Shown: positions 35,375-45,253 of the stretch, piece after piece
Numbering within the stretch: position 1 is the first letter of the stretch
How the letters are laid out: each line of letters opens with the position of its first letter
Assembly: GCA_964484465.1 (NCBI GenBank)
Contig: CAZAFL010000001.1
Location: forward strand, 124,001-188,000
Reading direction: 5' to 3'
From: CAZAFL01 sp964484465
GTDB lineage: Bacteria > Bacteroidota > Ignavibacteria > UBA10030 > SZUA-254
Length of the DNA: 64,000 nucleotides
The notes under the pieces: generated by a model
The model's input: only the letters and a program-made list of their open reading frames with translations
What the model was told of the DNA's origin: nothing
The model's database searches: none
Position numbers and translations under genes: made by a program

Positions 35375-36451
35375 TTAACGCGGCGATTCAAGCCGAATTT
35401 GTGCGCCATTTTTCTCCAGCTCGAGTAGCTTCTTTTTCCTCCACAATCCGCCGCCATATCCTCCGAGTTCGCCGCTTTTGTTGATTACGCGATGACAGGG
35501 TATCACGATTGCAATGCGATTACATCCGTTTGCCCTGCCAACGGCGCGGCTCGATTTCGGCGACCCGATTGATTTTGCAATCTCCTCATAAGAGACCGTT
35601 GTGCCGAATGGAATTGTCAACAACTGATTCCATACTTTTTCTTCAAACGGGCTTCCCGGATATATCAGCGGCACGGAGAATATTTTTCGTTTCCCATTAA
35701 AGTATTCATCGAGTTCTCCTTTCAAGGTAGTAATGTGATTATTTTCTCCCGGGACAATTGCACATTTAAAGTAGTTCCTTAAACGGGCGAATTGACGGTC
35801 GAGCATACGTCGCTCAGTGAATTCCAGCAAACAAATCCCATCTGATGTAGATGCAACCAAAAGGGGCCCGATCAGGCTTTCAATCCAGGATGCAAGAATA
35901 TAATCTGAAGTTCTGCTTTTCCCCGGCGCCATACCGAAGGTTTTTACAAACGCTTCACGGAAACCGCTGTGCGAGTTATAGCCGTAGCCGAGGGCGACAT
36001 CGTCAAGATCTGCGCCGCGTCGAATCTGCTCGAATGATTTACCCAATCGCCTGCCGCGGCAGTATGCCTGAAACGTCATTCCGTAGTTTTTCATAAAGAA
36101 CCTGCGAGCCCGCGCCGGCTCGATGCCGATGGAACGAAGATAACCATCGGAATATCTGGCAGAGGGATTTTTGTCAACGGTTGACAACAATGTTTCTACC
36201 CATGCAGGTGGTGTCCCGTTAGTTTGTAACGGGCGGCAGCGTTTGCATGGGCGGTAACCTGCAAACACTGCTTCACGTGCTGAAGAAAAATACTCGACAT
36301 TTGAGGAAAATGGTTTTCGCGCCGGACAGGAAGGACGGCAGAAAACTCCAGTCGTACGGACTGCCAGAAAAAACACTCCATCGTAGGAAACGTCGCGTTG
36401 TTTATAGGCGCGCTCCATTTCAGAAACTGCGGGAAGGTTCAGCATCATCAA
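35375..36451 (-). CDS. ada: Ada: methylphosphotriester sensor and O6-methylguanine-DNA methyltransferase
   Basis: 358 residues. The N-terminal zinc domain has Cys38, Cys42, Cys69 and Cys72 at the same positions as E. coli Ada; Cys38 accepts methyl from phosphotriesters and turns the protein into an activator. An AraC-type helix-turn-helix domain follows (about 90-180, FFMKNYGMTFQAYCRGRRLG). The C-terminal transferase has the active site IPCHRVI (Cys319). It repairs alkylated DNA and activates its own regulon. A 7-bp inverted repeat lies in the divergent promoter region. The start may be the first or third of three consecutive Met codons. Confidence 0.95.
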   Translation of the reverse strand: MMMLNLPAVSEMERAYKQRDVSYDGVFFLAVRTTGVFCRPSCPARKPFSSNVEYFSSAREAVFAGYRPCKRCRPLQTNGTPPAWVETLLSTVDKNPSARYSDGYLRSIGIEPARARRFFMKNYGMTFQAYCRGRRLGKSFEQIRRGADLDDVALGYGYNSHSGFREAFVKTFGMAPGKSRTSDYILASWIESLIGPLLVASTSDGICLLEFTERRMLDRQFARLRNYFKCAIVPGENNHITTLKGELDEYFNGKRKIFSVPLIYPGSPFEEKVWNQLLTIPFGTTVSYEEIAKSIGSPKSSRAVGRANGCNRIAIVIPCHRVINKSGELGGYGGGLWRKKKLLELEKNGAQIRLESPR

Positions 36452-36513
36452 TCTCCGATTACATTAATTTTTTGAAATACCGGTTTTTAGGAAACCGCTC
36501 TTTTATGCTTGAT

Positions 36514-36535
36514 CTGTTATGATTTAATATAACAG
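36514..36535. promoter_or_regulatory. Inverted repeat between ada and the FAD oxidoreductase
   Basis: CTGTTAT (36514-36520) and ATAACAG (36529-36535) form a perfect 7-bp inverted repeat with an 8-bp spacer, in the divergent gap. The layout fits a dimeric regulator site, but the owner is unknown. Confidence 0.4.
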
Positions 36536-36625
36536 GAAAGATTGAATTCCTCCACCGAAAATTGGACATCGATTTTTTTTCCAGGATGCTACCTGTTTAA
36601 AAAACAAAGTCGTATATTCAACAAA

Positions 36626-37795
36626 ATGGAAACTGTAGAAACACTTATTATCGGCGGCGGCGTCATCGGGGCGAGTGTTGCCTACCATCTTGCGGCAAAG
36701 GGATGTAAGAATATCCTCGTGCTTGACAGGAACAGGAAGCCCGGTGAAGGAAGCACCGGCAAAGCTACAGGAGGATTCCGTTGTCAGTTCTCAACTGAAG
36801 TCAATATTCAGCTTTCACTCCTGTCTCGGGAAAAACTTCTGAGGTGTCATGATGAGATAGGTTTCGACCCGGGATACCTACAGGTTGGCTATCTTTTTGT
36901 CGCGTGCAACGAACGGGAAATGAACGCACTTCGCTCATCGTTGATACTGCAGCAACATTGCGGCGTGAAGGATGTGCTTGAAGTTGGGCCGTCAGAAATT
37001 CAAAAAATCAATCCGGAGATTTCGATCGATGGGGTTATCGGAGGAACATTCTGTGCGTCGGATGGGTTTATTTTGCCGATGAGCATTCTGCGGGGATATA
37101 TGCGGGCTGCTCAATGCCTCGGCGTGCGGTTCGAGTTTGGCATAGAAGTGCAGCAGTTGACCAGGTCAAGTACCTTACCCTCAAGAATTACACAAGTGAA
37201 AACCTCAGCAGGCATCTTCTCGGTAAACTCTGTTGTTAATGCGGCTGGCGCCTGGGCAGGTGTGGTCTCCCGACTTGCGGGGGTGGAAATTCCGGTAACG
37301 CCTCTACGACGTCAGGTTACTGTCGTTAAAGAAAAAAATATTCTGCCGGACACGACACCGATGACAGTTTTTGTGGAAGATGGCTTTCATTTTCGTGTCA
37401 GGGAAGAACAAATACTATTATTGTTGCCCACGGAGCATTCATCGTATCATTCGTTTGACGTTGCGGTTGATGCAAAATGGATTGAACAGGTGTGGTCCCG
37501 CGCGCGCATGAGAGTGCCGCGACTGGCTGCGTGCTCCATCGACCGCGACCTATGCTGGGCGGGATTGTATGAAATGACTCCCGATAAACATGCTGTCGTC
37601 GGGAAGTTGCCCGGGATAGATAATCTTTTTCTGGTGAACGGCTCTTCGGGTCACGGAGTTATGCATTCTCCAGCTCTCGGACAGGTAGTTGCAGAATTAA
37701 TGGTCGATGGAGCCCCGACATGTTTGAACATCCATGCGCTGCACCCAACTAGGTTTGCAGAAGGGAGGCTGAATGCCGTTAGCGATGTTTTGTAG
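36626..37795 (+). CDS. FAD-dependent oxidoreductase, D-amino-acid/sarcosine oxidase family
   Basis: About 389 residues from ATG 36626. The dinucleotide-binding N-terminus is TLIIGGGVIGASVAYHLAAKG, then GEGSTGKATGGFRCQFS, which aligns with the DAO/SoxB fold. NAAGAWAGVVSRLAG and the C-terminal FLVNGSSGHGVMHSPALGQ close the FAD site. These enzymes oxidise secondary or D-amino acids, and the exact substrate cannot be told. A frame opening upstream at a TTG (36542) adds no conserved sequence. It precedes the ABC importer cluster on the same strand with a 217-bp gap. Confidence 0.86.
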   Translation: METVETLIIGGGVIGASVAYHLAAKGCKNILVLDRNRKPGEGSTGKATGGFRCQFSTEVNIQLSLLSREKLLRCHDEIGFDPGYLQVGYLFVACNEREMNALRSSLILQQHCGVKDVLEVGPSEIQKINPEISIDGVIGGTFCASDGFILPMSILRGYMRAAQCLGVRFEFGIEVQQLTRSSTLPSRITQVKTSAGIFSVNSVVNAAGAWAGVVSRLAGVEIPVTPLRRQVTVVKEKNILPDTTPMTVFVEDGFHFRVREEQILLLLPTEHSSYHSFDVAVDAKWIEQVWSRARMRVPRLAACSIDRDLCWAGLYEMTPDKHAVVGKLPGIDNLFLVNGSSGHGVMHSPALGQVVAELMVDGAPTCLNIHALHPTRFAEGRLNAVSDVL

Positions 37796-37894
37796 TCATG
37801 GGGAACAGGTGCATTAGCGTATCGAATCGTTTCTGCGGTCAGTAAAAAGGACTGGGAATGAGAAGAACATTCCTTTACATTTTCCCTTGAGATA

Positions 37895-37925
37895 GGGGAG
37901 GGATTATATTCTCCCTGGTTTTTCT
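37895..37925 (+). terminator. Possible weak terminator
   Basis: GGGAG, a roughly 10-base A/T-rich loop, CTCCC, then TGGTTTTTCTTTC. The stem is only about five base pairs, so this is a weak call. It would separate the oxidoreductase from the sugar-importer transcript. The rest of 37796-38012 shows only A/T-rich DNA. Confidence 0.3.
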
Positions 37926-38012
37926 TTCAAATCAAATTTTGTTATACTTCCCTCTACTTTCAGAGCTATTATCAAGGATCACCCGTCAAAGAAAAGGAGA
38001 GCAACCGTTGTT

Positions 38013-38930
38013 ATGAAAAAATACCTGCTGGTCTTAATCATTCTTGTATTGGCATTATCCGGTTGTGGTAAAAAAGAGGTTCACGCTTCCAAAACTATAG
38101 GTGTTTCACTTCTTACCCGTGCGCATGTCTTTTACAAAGACCTCGAAGAGGGGTTACGTACTGAGGCGGTAAAAAACGGGTATGAGCTGGTCATTACTTC
38201 CGGCGATTTTGACCCCGGGAAACAAAGCTCGCAGCTTGAAGATTTCATCACACGCAAGGTCGACGCGATCATCGTCTGTCCGGTTGATTCGCGCGGAATA
38301 GGACCCGCAATAAAAAAAGCAAATGATGCGAACATCCCGGTCTTTACCGCCGACATTGCCTCACTCGAGGGGAACATCACTTGTCACGTAGCGTCGGATA
38401 ACGTCGCCGGAGGGCGGCTTGCAGGAGAGTATCTTGCGAAACAGTTGGGTGGCAAAGGAACGGTTGCTATCATCGGTCAACCAACGGTGACGTCAGTCCT
38501 CGACCGCGTTCAGGGGTTTAAGGAGGCAATAGCAAAGTATCTTGATATAAAAATTGTCGCCGACGTCAATGGAGAGGGAGTGCGCGACAAAGCGATGCAG
38601 GCGGCAGCTGATATTCTTCAGGCACACCCCGACCTGAATGGGATATTCGGCATCAATGATGATTCCGCTCTCGGTGCACTCGATGCTGTGCAGCAGTTTA
38701 AGCGGTCGAAAGTTAATATTGTCGGATACGATGCAACTCCGGCCGCGGTCGACGCCATTATGAAAGAAACGGAACTTAAAGCGGATGTCATTCAATATCC
38801 AAAAAAAATAGGCGAAACGACCGTTGAAAAAATAAAGGAATATTTCTCGGGAAGTGCGGTTCCTAAAATTGTTCCGGTCGAAGTCGGAATTGTAGATAAA
38901 GATATGTTGCAGAAGACGGCAGGAAAATGA
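38013..38930 (+). CDS. Sugar ABC transporter substrate-binding lipoprotein (RbsB-like)
   Basis: This 305-residue lipoprotein has the lipobox LSGC with Cys18 after a hydrophobic signal. The mature part is the type I periplasmic-binding fold: TIGVSLLTRAHVFYKDLEEG, DAIIVCPVDSRGIGPAI, GEYLAKQLGGKGTVAIIG and FGINDDSALGALDAV. This family binds pentoses or hexoses (ribose, xylose, galactose, allose). The exact sugar is not readable. AAGGAGAG is the ribosome site. It opens a run of six close genes whose enzymes point to mannose or N-glycan fragments. Confidence 0.92.
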   Translation: MKKYLLVLIILVLALSGCGKKEVHASKTIGVSLLTRAHVFYKDLEEGLRTEAVKNGYELVITSGDFDPGKQSSQLEDFITRKVDAIIVCPVDSRGIGPAIKKANDANIPVFTADIASLEGNITCHVASDNVAGGRLAGEYLAKQLGGKGTVAIIGQPTVTSVLDRVQGFKEAIAKYLDIKIVADVNGEGVRDKAMQAAADILQAHPDLNGIFGINDDSALGALDAVQQFKRSKVNIVGYDATPAAVDAIMKETELKADVIQYPKKIGETTVEKIKEYFSGSAVPKIVPVEVGIVDKDMLQKTAGK

Positions 38931-39048
38931 TCTGTTAAAGTTTTGTGTTTCAACCTCAGGATAAAATATCATCCCGATTTTTGTATCTGCGGAGATATCC
39001 TGCTGTGATTCGTCGATTTACATGTAAGAATACGCGGGGATATTGCTG

Positions 39049-40554
39049 ATGTCTGCTCTCCTTCACATGCAAAACATCCGGAAGGAATATCCGGGCGTTG
39101 TGGCGCTGAACGGAGTGAATTTTGAACTGCAGCAGGGGGAGGTCCACTGCCTGCTTGGTGAGAACGGAGCAGGTAAATCAACCCTCATGAAAATTCTTTC
39201 TGGTGCTCTGCGTAAAGATGCCGGTTCAATTTCCATCGATGGGAAAGAAGTCGCACTCCATTCTCCCGCCGACGCTCAACGGCATGGTATCGGTATGATC
39301 TATCAGGATGCTACCCTGGTACCGGAATTATCTGTGGCGGAAAATATTTTTCTTGGTTATGAACCGCTGAAGGGTTCGTTTCGCTTTATTGATGACGACA
39401 AAATGCGAGAACTTGCCCGTGCCGCGATAGCACAGCTTGGGGAAGAAATTTCTCCGGCACTGCCCGTCTGCGAACTCAGTGTTGCGCACCGGCAGATTGT
39501 CGAAATCGCAAAAGCTCTTTCGAAAAAAATTCGAATACTTGCGATGGATGAACCTTCTGCATCACTCACAGAAAAAGAACTCAATAACCTCTTTAGCGTT
39601 ATCCGCAAACTGAAAGCGGAAGGGGTTGGAATAATTTACATCTCTCACAGGCTTGAAGAAATTTTCGAAATCGGCGACCGGCTGACCGTGCTCCGTGACG
39701 GCACATTTATCCACAGCTGCCGTGTCAATGAAGCGAACCGACGCAGCCTTGTACGGTGGATGGTCGGCCGGGAACTGGAGCAGGAGTATCCGAAAGTTGA
39801 GCTTGAACGGGGAGAAGAAATTCTCAGAATTGAAGATTTGTATTCCGGCATGCTGAAGAATATCAATCTTTCTCTCTATCGGGGCGAAATTCTTGGACTT
39901 GCCGGGCTCATCGGCGCCGGACGGAGTGAACTCGCACGTGCGATCTTTGGTGTTGACCCGATTAAAAGCGGTACGGTGAAACTTGACGGCATACCCATTG
40001 GGCCTTCTTCGCCCCGTGAAGCAATCGAGCTTGGCATCGGCCTGCTCACGGAGGACCGGAACAGGTACGGGCTTATCATGCACATGAACGTACGGGAAAA
40101 TATTTCACTCTCGAACTTAGGTAAAGTGTTAAAGGGACCTTTTATCAATATATCGAAAGAAGTTCAGGCAGCAGAAAAATTTTCAACCGACCTTCAAATT
40201 AAAACTCCAACGATCGAAGAGGAGGTCGAACATCTCAGCGGCGGAAACCGCCAGAAGGTTGTCCTCGCCCGCTGGCTGTTTACAAATTCAAAATTATTGA
40301 TTTTTGATGAGCCTACAGCCGGAATTGATGTGGGAGTTAAGTTTGAAATTTATAATTTGATCAACCAGCTTGCACGAGAAGGGGTAGGTGTGATGGTAAT
40401 CTCATCAGATTTGCCCGAACTGCTGGGTATCTGCGACCGTATCGGGGTCATGTGCGAAGGGCGTTTATCCGGCATTCTTGATCGTAACGAAATGACGCAG
40501 GAAAATGTAATGATGCTGGCAACAGGCGGCAAACTGGAAACTCGCGATGCCTGA
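39049..40554 (+). CDS. Sugar ABC transporter ATP-binding protein (two NBDs)
   Basis: About 501 residues in the RbsA/MglA arrangement of two fused ATPase domains. The first has Walker A GENGAGKSTL and Walker B ILAMDEPSA, with a degenerate signature (ELSVAHRQIVEIAKAL). The second has GLIGAGRSEL in place of Walker A, signature LSGGNRQKVVLARWL and LIFDEPTAGIDVG. Such divergence between halves is normal for this family. The true start is ATG 39049 (MSALLHMQ), and a TTG two codons upstream is the alternative. It overlaps the permease by eight bases. Confidence 0.95.
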   Translation: MSALLHMQNIRKEYPGVVALNGVNFELQQGEVHCLLGENGAGKSTLMKILSGALRKDAGSISIDGKEVALHSPADAQRHGIGMIYQDATLVPELSVAENIFLGYEPLKGSFRFIDDDKMRELARAAIAQLGEEISPALPVCELSVAHRQIVEIAKALSKKIRILAMDEPSASLTEKELNNLFSVIRKLKAEGVGIIYISHRLEEIFEIGDRLTVLRDGTFIHSCRVNEANRRSLVRWMVGRELEQEYPKVELERGEEILRIEDLYSGMLKNINLSLYRGEILGLAGLIGAGRSELARAIFGVDPIKSGTVKLDGIPIGPSSPREAIELGIGLLTEDRNRYGLIMHMNVRENISLSNLGKVLKGPFINISKEVQAAEKFSTDLQIKTPTIEEEVEHLSGGNRQKVVLARWLFTNSKLLIFDEPTAGIDVGVKFEIYNLINQLAREGVGVMVISSDLPELLGICDRIGVMCEGRLSGILDRNEMTQENVMMLATGGKLETRDA

Positions 40555-41512
40555 ATCTCACGCTCCGGAAAGCAATATTGTGCGGAAGTTTATCGGCAAA
40601 TTCGGTATTACTGTTGGCCTTGTTATTGAATTGGTGATTTTTTCGTCGCTCTCCCCCTTTTTCCTTACCACTGATAACATTCTCAATGTATCGTTGCAAA
40701 CCTCTATTAGTGCAATTATTGCGGCTGGAATGACCTTTGTCATCCTTACCGCAGGCATTGATTTATCTGTGGGTGCACTTGTCGCGCTGAGCGGTGTTCT
40801 TGCAACCAGCTTTCTGAAAGTTGGAATGCCGTTTTCGCTTTCATTTCCGGTCTCAATGGCAATAGCCATTGCAGTCGGAATGATATCAGGCGCCGTTGCG
40901 GGGTTGTTTATCACGAAGTTTAACATCACTCCGTTTATCGTCACACTTGCCCTGATGACGATATGGCGAGGGGCCTCGTATATGTACACGGACGGCAGGC
41001 CTATTTGGGGGTTGCCTGAACAATTCAGTGTTCTCGGGAGCGGGAGATTGATCGCTGTGCCTATTCCGACAATTGTCATGATTCTTATTTATATTCTTGC
41101 TTATATAGTGTTGAAAAGGACACGTTTCGGACGGTATGTCTATGCTGTGGGGGGAAATAAAGAGGCAGCGCGTCTTGCGGGCATTGACACGAATCGCATT
41201 CTGGTCATGGTATATATGGTCAGCGGGCTCCTTGCTTCAACGGCAGGGGTGCTGCTGGCATCAAGGATGAATTCGGGGCAGCCAAATGCAGGATTGATGT
41301 ATGAGCTCGATGCTATCGCCGCAGTTGTCGTCGGGGGAACAAGCTTGTTCGGCGGTCGGGGATCCATCGTCGGCACATTTCTTGGCGCCATGCTCATCGG
41401 CGTGCTGCGGAATGGATTGAACTTGCTCAATGTCAATTCGTATGTGCAGCAAGTCGTTGTGGGAATCGTCATTCTCTTTGCGGTAATGCTGGATCAAATT
41501 CGGAAACGATAG
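40547..41512 (+). CDS. Sugar ABC transporter permease (RbsC-like)
   Basis: This 321-residue inner-membrane protein has about nine or ten hydrophobic helices. The family signatures are VILTAGIDLSVGALVALSGV (about 65-84), the cytoplasmic loop YAVGGNKEAARLAGIDTNRI contacting the ATPase, and VVVGGTSLFGGRGSIVGTFLGA. It forms the channel for the sugar captured by the upstream binding lipoprotein. The start overlaps the ATPase stop, so synthesis is coupled. Confidence 0.95.
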   Translation: MPESHAPESNIVRKFIGKFGITVGLVIELVIFSSLSPFFLTTDNILNVSLQTSISAIIAAGMTFVILTAGIDLSVGALVALSGVLATSFLKVGMPFSLSFPVSMAIAIAVGMISGAVAGLFITKFNITPFIVTLALMTIWRGASYMYTDGRPIWGLPEQFSVLGSGRLIAVPIPTIVMILIYILAYIVLKRTRFGRYVYAVGGNKEAARLAGIDTNRILVMVYMVSGLLASTAGVLLASRMNSGQPNAGLMYELDAIAAVVVGGTSLFGGRGSIVGTFLGAMLIGVLRNGLNLLNVNSYVQQVVVGIVILFAVMLDQIRKR

Positions 41513-41544
41513 GCCTGTTTTTCAAAAACGATCAGGGAATACGA

Positions 41545-44500
41545 ATGAAAACCATTACATTTATCTTTGCGTTGTTCCTTCTCCATCACGGATTAACCGC
41601 ACAATCCCGGGTTGACAGGTTGGTCAACGTGATTGATTCTCTCAGTATGGTTTCATTCAATAACTGGAAGATGAGTCCGGACCTTAAAGGGATGAAGGAT
41701 TTAGCTGAACAGCCTTCGCGTTCCGATTTCGATGATTCAAAGTGGGATAATCTCAAGATTAACGAATCGGTGTACCCCGATTCATGCTGGCTGCGGAAAA
41801 AGATTACACTTCCGGCAACGTATCTCGGTCAGCCGATTTCCGGCCCGATCAAGTTTTTGGTCTCTGTCGATGATTACGGCTACCTCTGGGTTAACGGAGA
41901 AAGTAAAGGATATTTTCCGTGGGATGGAGAGTTCGAGCTGACGAAAGATGCAAAGCCGGGACAAACATTCCTTCTCGCCATCAAAGCTATCAACACGGGT
42001 GGTCCGCTTCGTCTACTCAGGGCGGAGTTGAGGCTTGAAAAAGCTTCAGCGCTGCGGAAGAAGCTGGAGGATTTCAATCTAAGCTTACAGGTGGGGCAGA
42101 AACTTCTTGGCTTCGACACTTACCAGACCAACGCCCGCCAGAAAGTTGATCCACATACAGACAAATCCTCCATGAATAAGAATGAAAAGCAGCGTCTTCA
42201 GGATTTGCTGCAGGAGGTTGCTTCACAAGTGAACGTCGATGCCCTGGCGTCAGGTGATATTGGGAATTTTCTTATATCCCTCGAGAGTGCGCGTTCGTGC
42301 CTCAAGCCGGTGAAAGATTTTGCGAAGCGGTTCACATTGTATTTTGATGCGAATGCTCACATTGATGCGGCCTGGTTATGGCGCGATAAAGAAACCATCG
42401 AAGTTTGCAAGAACACGTTTTCTTCCGTCTTCAACATGATGAATGCCCGCCCGGAATTTACTTATACACAGAGTGCTGCTGCATATTATGACTGGATGGA
42501 ACGTTTGTATCCTGACGTGTTCAAAGGAATGCAGCAGCGTGTTAAAGAAGGGAGATGGGAAATTGTCGGTGGTATGTGGGTCGAGCCAGATTGTAATTTG
42601 CCGAGCGGAGAATCCTGGTCGCGACACCTTCTGTACGCGGGCAGATATTTTCGGCAAAAGTTTGGTGTTGCGGTGAAGATTGGATGGAACCCGGATTCCT
42701 TCGGGTATAATCTCGACATGCCGATGTTCTACTCTAATGCGGGAATCGATGCATTTGTGACGCAGAAGATCGGATGGAACGAGATGAATGTGTTTCCTTA
42801 CCGTGTGTTCTGGTGGCAGTCCCCGGACAGCTCCCGGATATTGACCTATTTTCCTTTTGATTATGTGAACACCATCGACGACCCGTTTCGTCTCGTCGAC
42901 TGGCTTCGTCAATTCGAGGCAAATACCGGATTTACCAAGATGATGATTCTCTTTGGCGTGGGCGATCATGGCGGAGGACCATCGATTGAAATGCTCGACA
43001 GGATTAAACGGTTGGACTCGCTCGATATTTATCCGCGGCTTGAATATGGTACGACAGCAACATATCTCGACTGGCTGAAATCACAGGATCTGTCGACCGT
43101 ACCTGTGTGGAAAGATGAGCTGTATCTCGAGTATCATCAGGGGACGTACACGACACAAGCGGCAATGAAAGAACACAACCGCAGGTGTGAAACACTATTG
43201 ACGAATGCAGAAAAGTTTTCTTCGATTGCCTCGATGTACGGAAAAAAGTATAACTCAACTGACCTCGAAGAAGCGTGGCGAAATGTTCTGTTTAATCAGT
43301 TTCATGATATTCTACCCGGCTCCGGAATCAGGGAGAATTATATTGATGCGACTGAAAAGTATAAAGCTTCCGAAGCCATCGGAACGTTTGAGCTGAATCA
43401 ATCCCTGCGTCAGTTGTCGGGACAGGTCAATACATCTAAAGTTCTGAAGGGTGAACCGCTTATTGTATTCAATCCGTTAGCATGGCAGCGCTCCGACGTC
43501 GTTGCTGTAGAATTACCGGAAGGTGATAACGCTTCGTATACAATCGTTAATGATGCGGGAAAAGAAATTCCATCTCAGGCAATTGAAACTGAAAAATATC
43601 ATAAAAAAATCTTATTCCTTGCCGAAAATGTTCCTTCGCTGGGATATTCTTCATTCGGAATGTTGAAAAAACAACCCCCGGAGTTTTCATCAGACTTGAG
43701 AATTTCACCCGAAACCCTTGAAAATAAATTTTATCGTGTCACGGTCGATACCGTAGGTTTAGTGCAAAGTATTATCGACAAGCGTAACAACAAGGAACTA
43801 TTGAGTGGCGCCGGAAATGAATTGCAACTGCTTGAAGACAAACCCTCGGCGTGGGATGCATGGAACATCGGTCTGACCGGAGTGAAATATCCCACGAAAC
43901 TCAGAAAGATTGAAGTCGTTGAACGGGGCCCGGTCAGGGTCGTTCTTCGTGTGAGAAGGGATTATCTTAAGCCGGGTGTGACGAAAGATTTTCCCACGGA
44001 AGATTTTCCGACATCGTTTTTTACACAGGACATTATTTTGTATAACGATATCGACCACATTGATTTCAAGGCAGGTATCGATTGGTGGGAGGACAAGACG
44101 ATGGTGAAGGTTGCATTTCCTCTTACATTGCAGGATTCTGTGGCAACGTTCGAGATCCCCTATGGCACAATTCAGCGTTCGACCCGGATGCTGGACAGCT
44201 GGGAAAAAGCGAAGGTGGAAGTGCCTGCTCAGCGCTGGGCGGATCTTTCAGGAAATGATTACGGGGTGAGTTTGCTGAACAAATCCAAATATGGATACGA
44301 TGTCAAAGGCAATGTTCTGCGGTTGTCGCTGCTCCGTTCGCCAAAGTGGCCTGACCCGACCGCAGACCGCGGGAAACATACCATCGAATATGCACTCTCT
44401 CCGCATTCCGGGAGGTTTGATAAGTCGGTTATGACGGCAAGAGGGTACGAATATAATAATCCGCTTATTGCAATGACAACGGATCATCATAGAGGAAAAC

Positions 44501-44775
44501 TGCCCGGTCGGTATTCCTTCCTACAAATTCAACCGCCGAATCTTGTTTGTACAACGTATAAGAAAGCCGAAGGCGACGGCAACGCCTGGATTATTCAATG
44601 GTATGAAACAGGGAAAGAAGAAACGGAAGCGACTGTAACACTTCCGCAAACACCTCAACGGGTAGTGCTCTCGAATTTTCTGGAAGAAGATAAAGGAAAT
44701 ATTCCTTTTGAAAAAAATATTGTATCTGTGAAAAGCCGGAAAAATTCGGTCATGACAATAAAAGTCTATTATTAA
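41545..44775 (+). CDS. Secreted GH38 alpha-mannosidase
   Basis: 1076 residues with a signal peptide (ends GLTAQS). A jelly-roll, galactose-binding-like domain (about 60-180, WDNLKINESVYPDSCWLRK, GYLWVNGESKGYF) precedes the GH38 catalytic core. Core signatures are AHIDAAWLWRDKE (about 271-283), where AHIDAAW carries two metal ligands, WNPDSFGY with the nucleophile Asp (about 385), FQFHDILPGSGI-type segment at about 584, and VGDHGGGPS. The C-terminal beta-sandwich is complete. It hydrolyses terminal alpha-mannose of N-glycans or mannans in the periplasm or outside. Placed between a sugar importer and a glycosylasparaginase, it suggests N-glycoprotein salvage. Confidence 0.92.
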   Translation: MKTITFIFALFLLHHGLTAQSRVDRLVNVIDSLSMVSFNNWKMSPDLKGMKDLAEQPSRSDFDDSKWDNLKINESVYPDSCWLRKKITLPATYLGQPISGPIKFLVSVDDYGYLWVNGESKGYFPWDGEFELTKDAKPGQTFLLAIKAINTGGPLRLLRAELRLEKASALRKKLEDFNLSLQVGQKLLGFDTYQTNARQKVDPHTDKSSMNKNEKQRLQDLLQEVASQVNVDALASGDIGNFLISLESARSCLKPVKDFAKRFTLYFDANAHIDAAWLWRDKETIEVCKNTFSSVFNMMNARPEFTYTQSAAAYYDWMERLYPDVFKGMQQRVKEGRWEIVGGMWVEPDCNLPSGESWSRHLLYAGRYFRQKFGVAVKIGWNPDSFGYNLDMPMFYSNAGIDAFVTQKIGWNEMNVFPYRVFWWQSPDSSRILTYFPFDYVNTIDDPFRLVDWLRQFEANTGFTKMMILFGVGDHGGGPSIEMLDRIKRLDSLDIYPRLEYGTTATYLDWLKSQDLSTVPVWKDELYLEYHQGTYTTQAAMKEHNRRCETLLTNAEKFSSIASMYGKKYNSTDLEEAWRNVLFNQFHDILPGSGIRENYIDATEKYKASEAIGTFELNQSLRQLSGQVNTSKVLKGEPLIVFNPLAWQRSDVVAVELPEGDNASYTIVNDAGKEIPSQAIETEKYHKKILFLAENVPSLGYSSFGMLKKQPPEFSSDLRISPETLENKFYRVTVDTVGLVQSIIDKRNNKELLSGAGNELQLLEDKPSAWDAWNIGLTGVKYPTKLRKIEVVERGPVRVVLRVRRDYLKPGVTKDFPTEDFPTSFFTQDIILYNDIDHIDFKAGIDWWEDKTMVKVAFPLTLQDSVATFEIPYGTIQRSTRMLDSWEKAKVEVPAQRWADLSGNDYGVSLLNKSKYGYDVKGNVLRLSLLRSPKWPDPTADRGKHTIEYALSPHSGRFDKSVMTARGYEYNNPLIAMTTDHHRGKLPGRYSFLQIQPPNLVCTTYKKAEGDGNAWIIQWYETGKEETEATVTLPQTPQRVVLSNFLEEDKGNIPFEKNIVSVKSRKNSVMTIKVYY

Positions 44776-44817
44776 CATGATTCTCCCAAATCAGTTTTAT
44801 AGAAAGGAGTCATCAGT

Positions 44818-45252
44818 ATGACAAGTGTCCGACAGATTATGGAATCAAAAGGAGGCCCGGTGTGGTCTGTTTCTCCGGGAACGACTGTCTACGATGCCAT
44901 CACATTGATGGCGGAAAAAAACATCGGAGCGCTGACCGTTGTCGAGGGAGAACAACTTACCGGGATTATCTCCGAACGGGATTATGCCAGAAAAGTAATA
45001 CTGAAAGGGAAGTCTTCGAAGGAGACAAGAGTCAAGGAGATTATGAGCACAGCAGTCGTAACGGTAAGACCGGAACATTCCATTGAAGAATGTATGGCAC
45101 TTATGACCCTGAAACATATTCGGCATCTTCCTGTTCTTCATGAGGGAAAGTTGGTGGGAATGATCTCCATCGGTGATGTCGTTAAAGCGATCATTTCCGA
45201 ACAGGAGCACACAATAAAGCAGCTCGAAAATTATATTACCGGTGGACGGTAA
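44818..45252 (+). CDS. CBS-domain pair protein
   Basis: 144 residues forming one Bateman module: CBS1 (VWSVSPGTTVYDAITLMAEK, GIISERDYARKV) and CBS2 (VVTVRPEHSIEECMALMTL, GMISIGDVVKAI). CBS pairs bind adenine nucleotides and sense energy state. No effector domain is attached, so the partner is unknown. AAAGGAG is the ribosome site. Its stop lies 1 bp before the start of the glycosylasparaginase, hence co-translation in the importer/mannosidase run, where such a sensor is unexpected. Confidence 0.93.
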   Translation: MTSVRQIMESKGGPVWSVSPGTTVYDAITLMAEKNIGALTVVEGEQLTGIISERDYARKVILKGKSSKETRVKEIMSTAVVTVRPEHSIEECMALMTLKHIRHLPVLHEGKLVGMISIGDVVKAIISEQEHTIKQLENYITGGR

Positions 45253-45253
45253 C

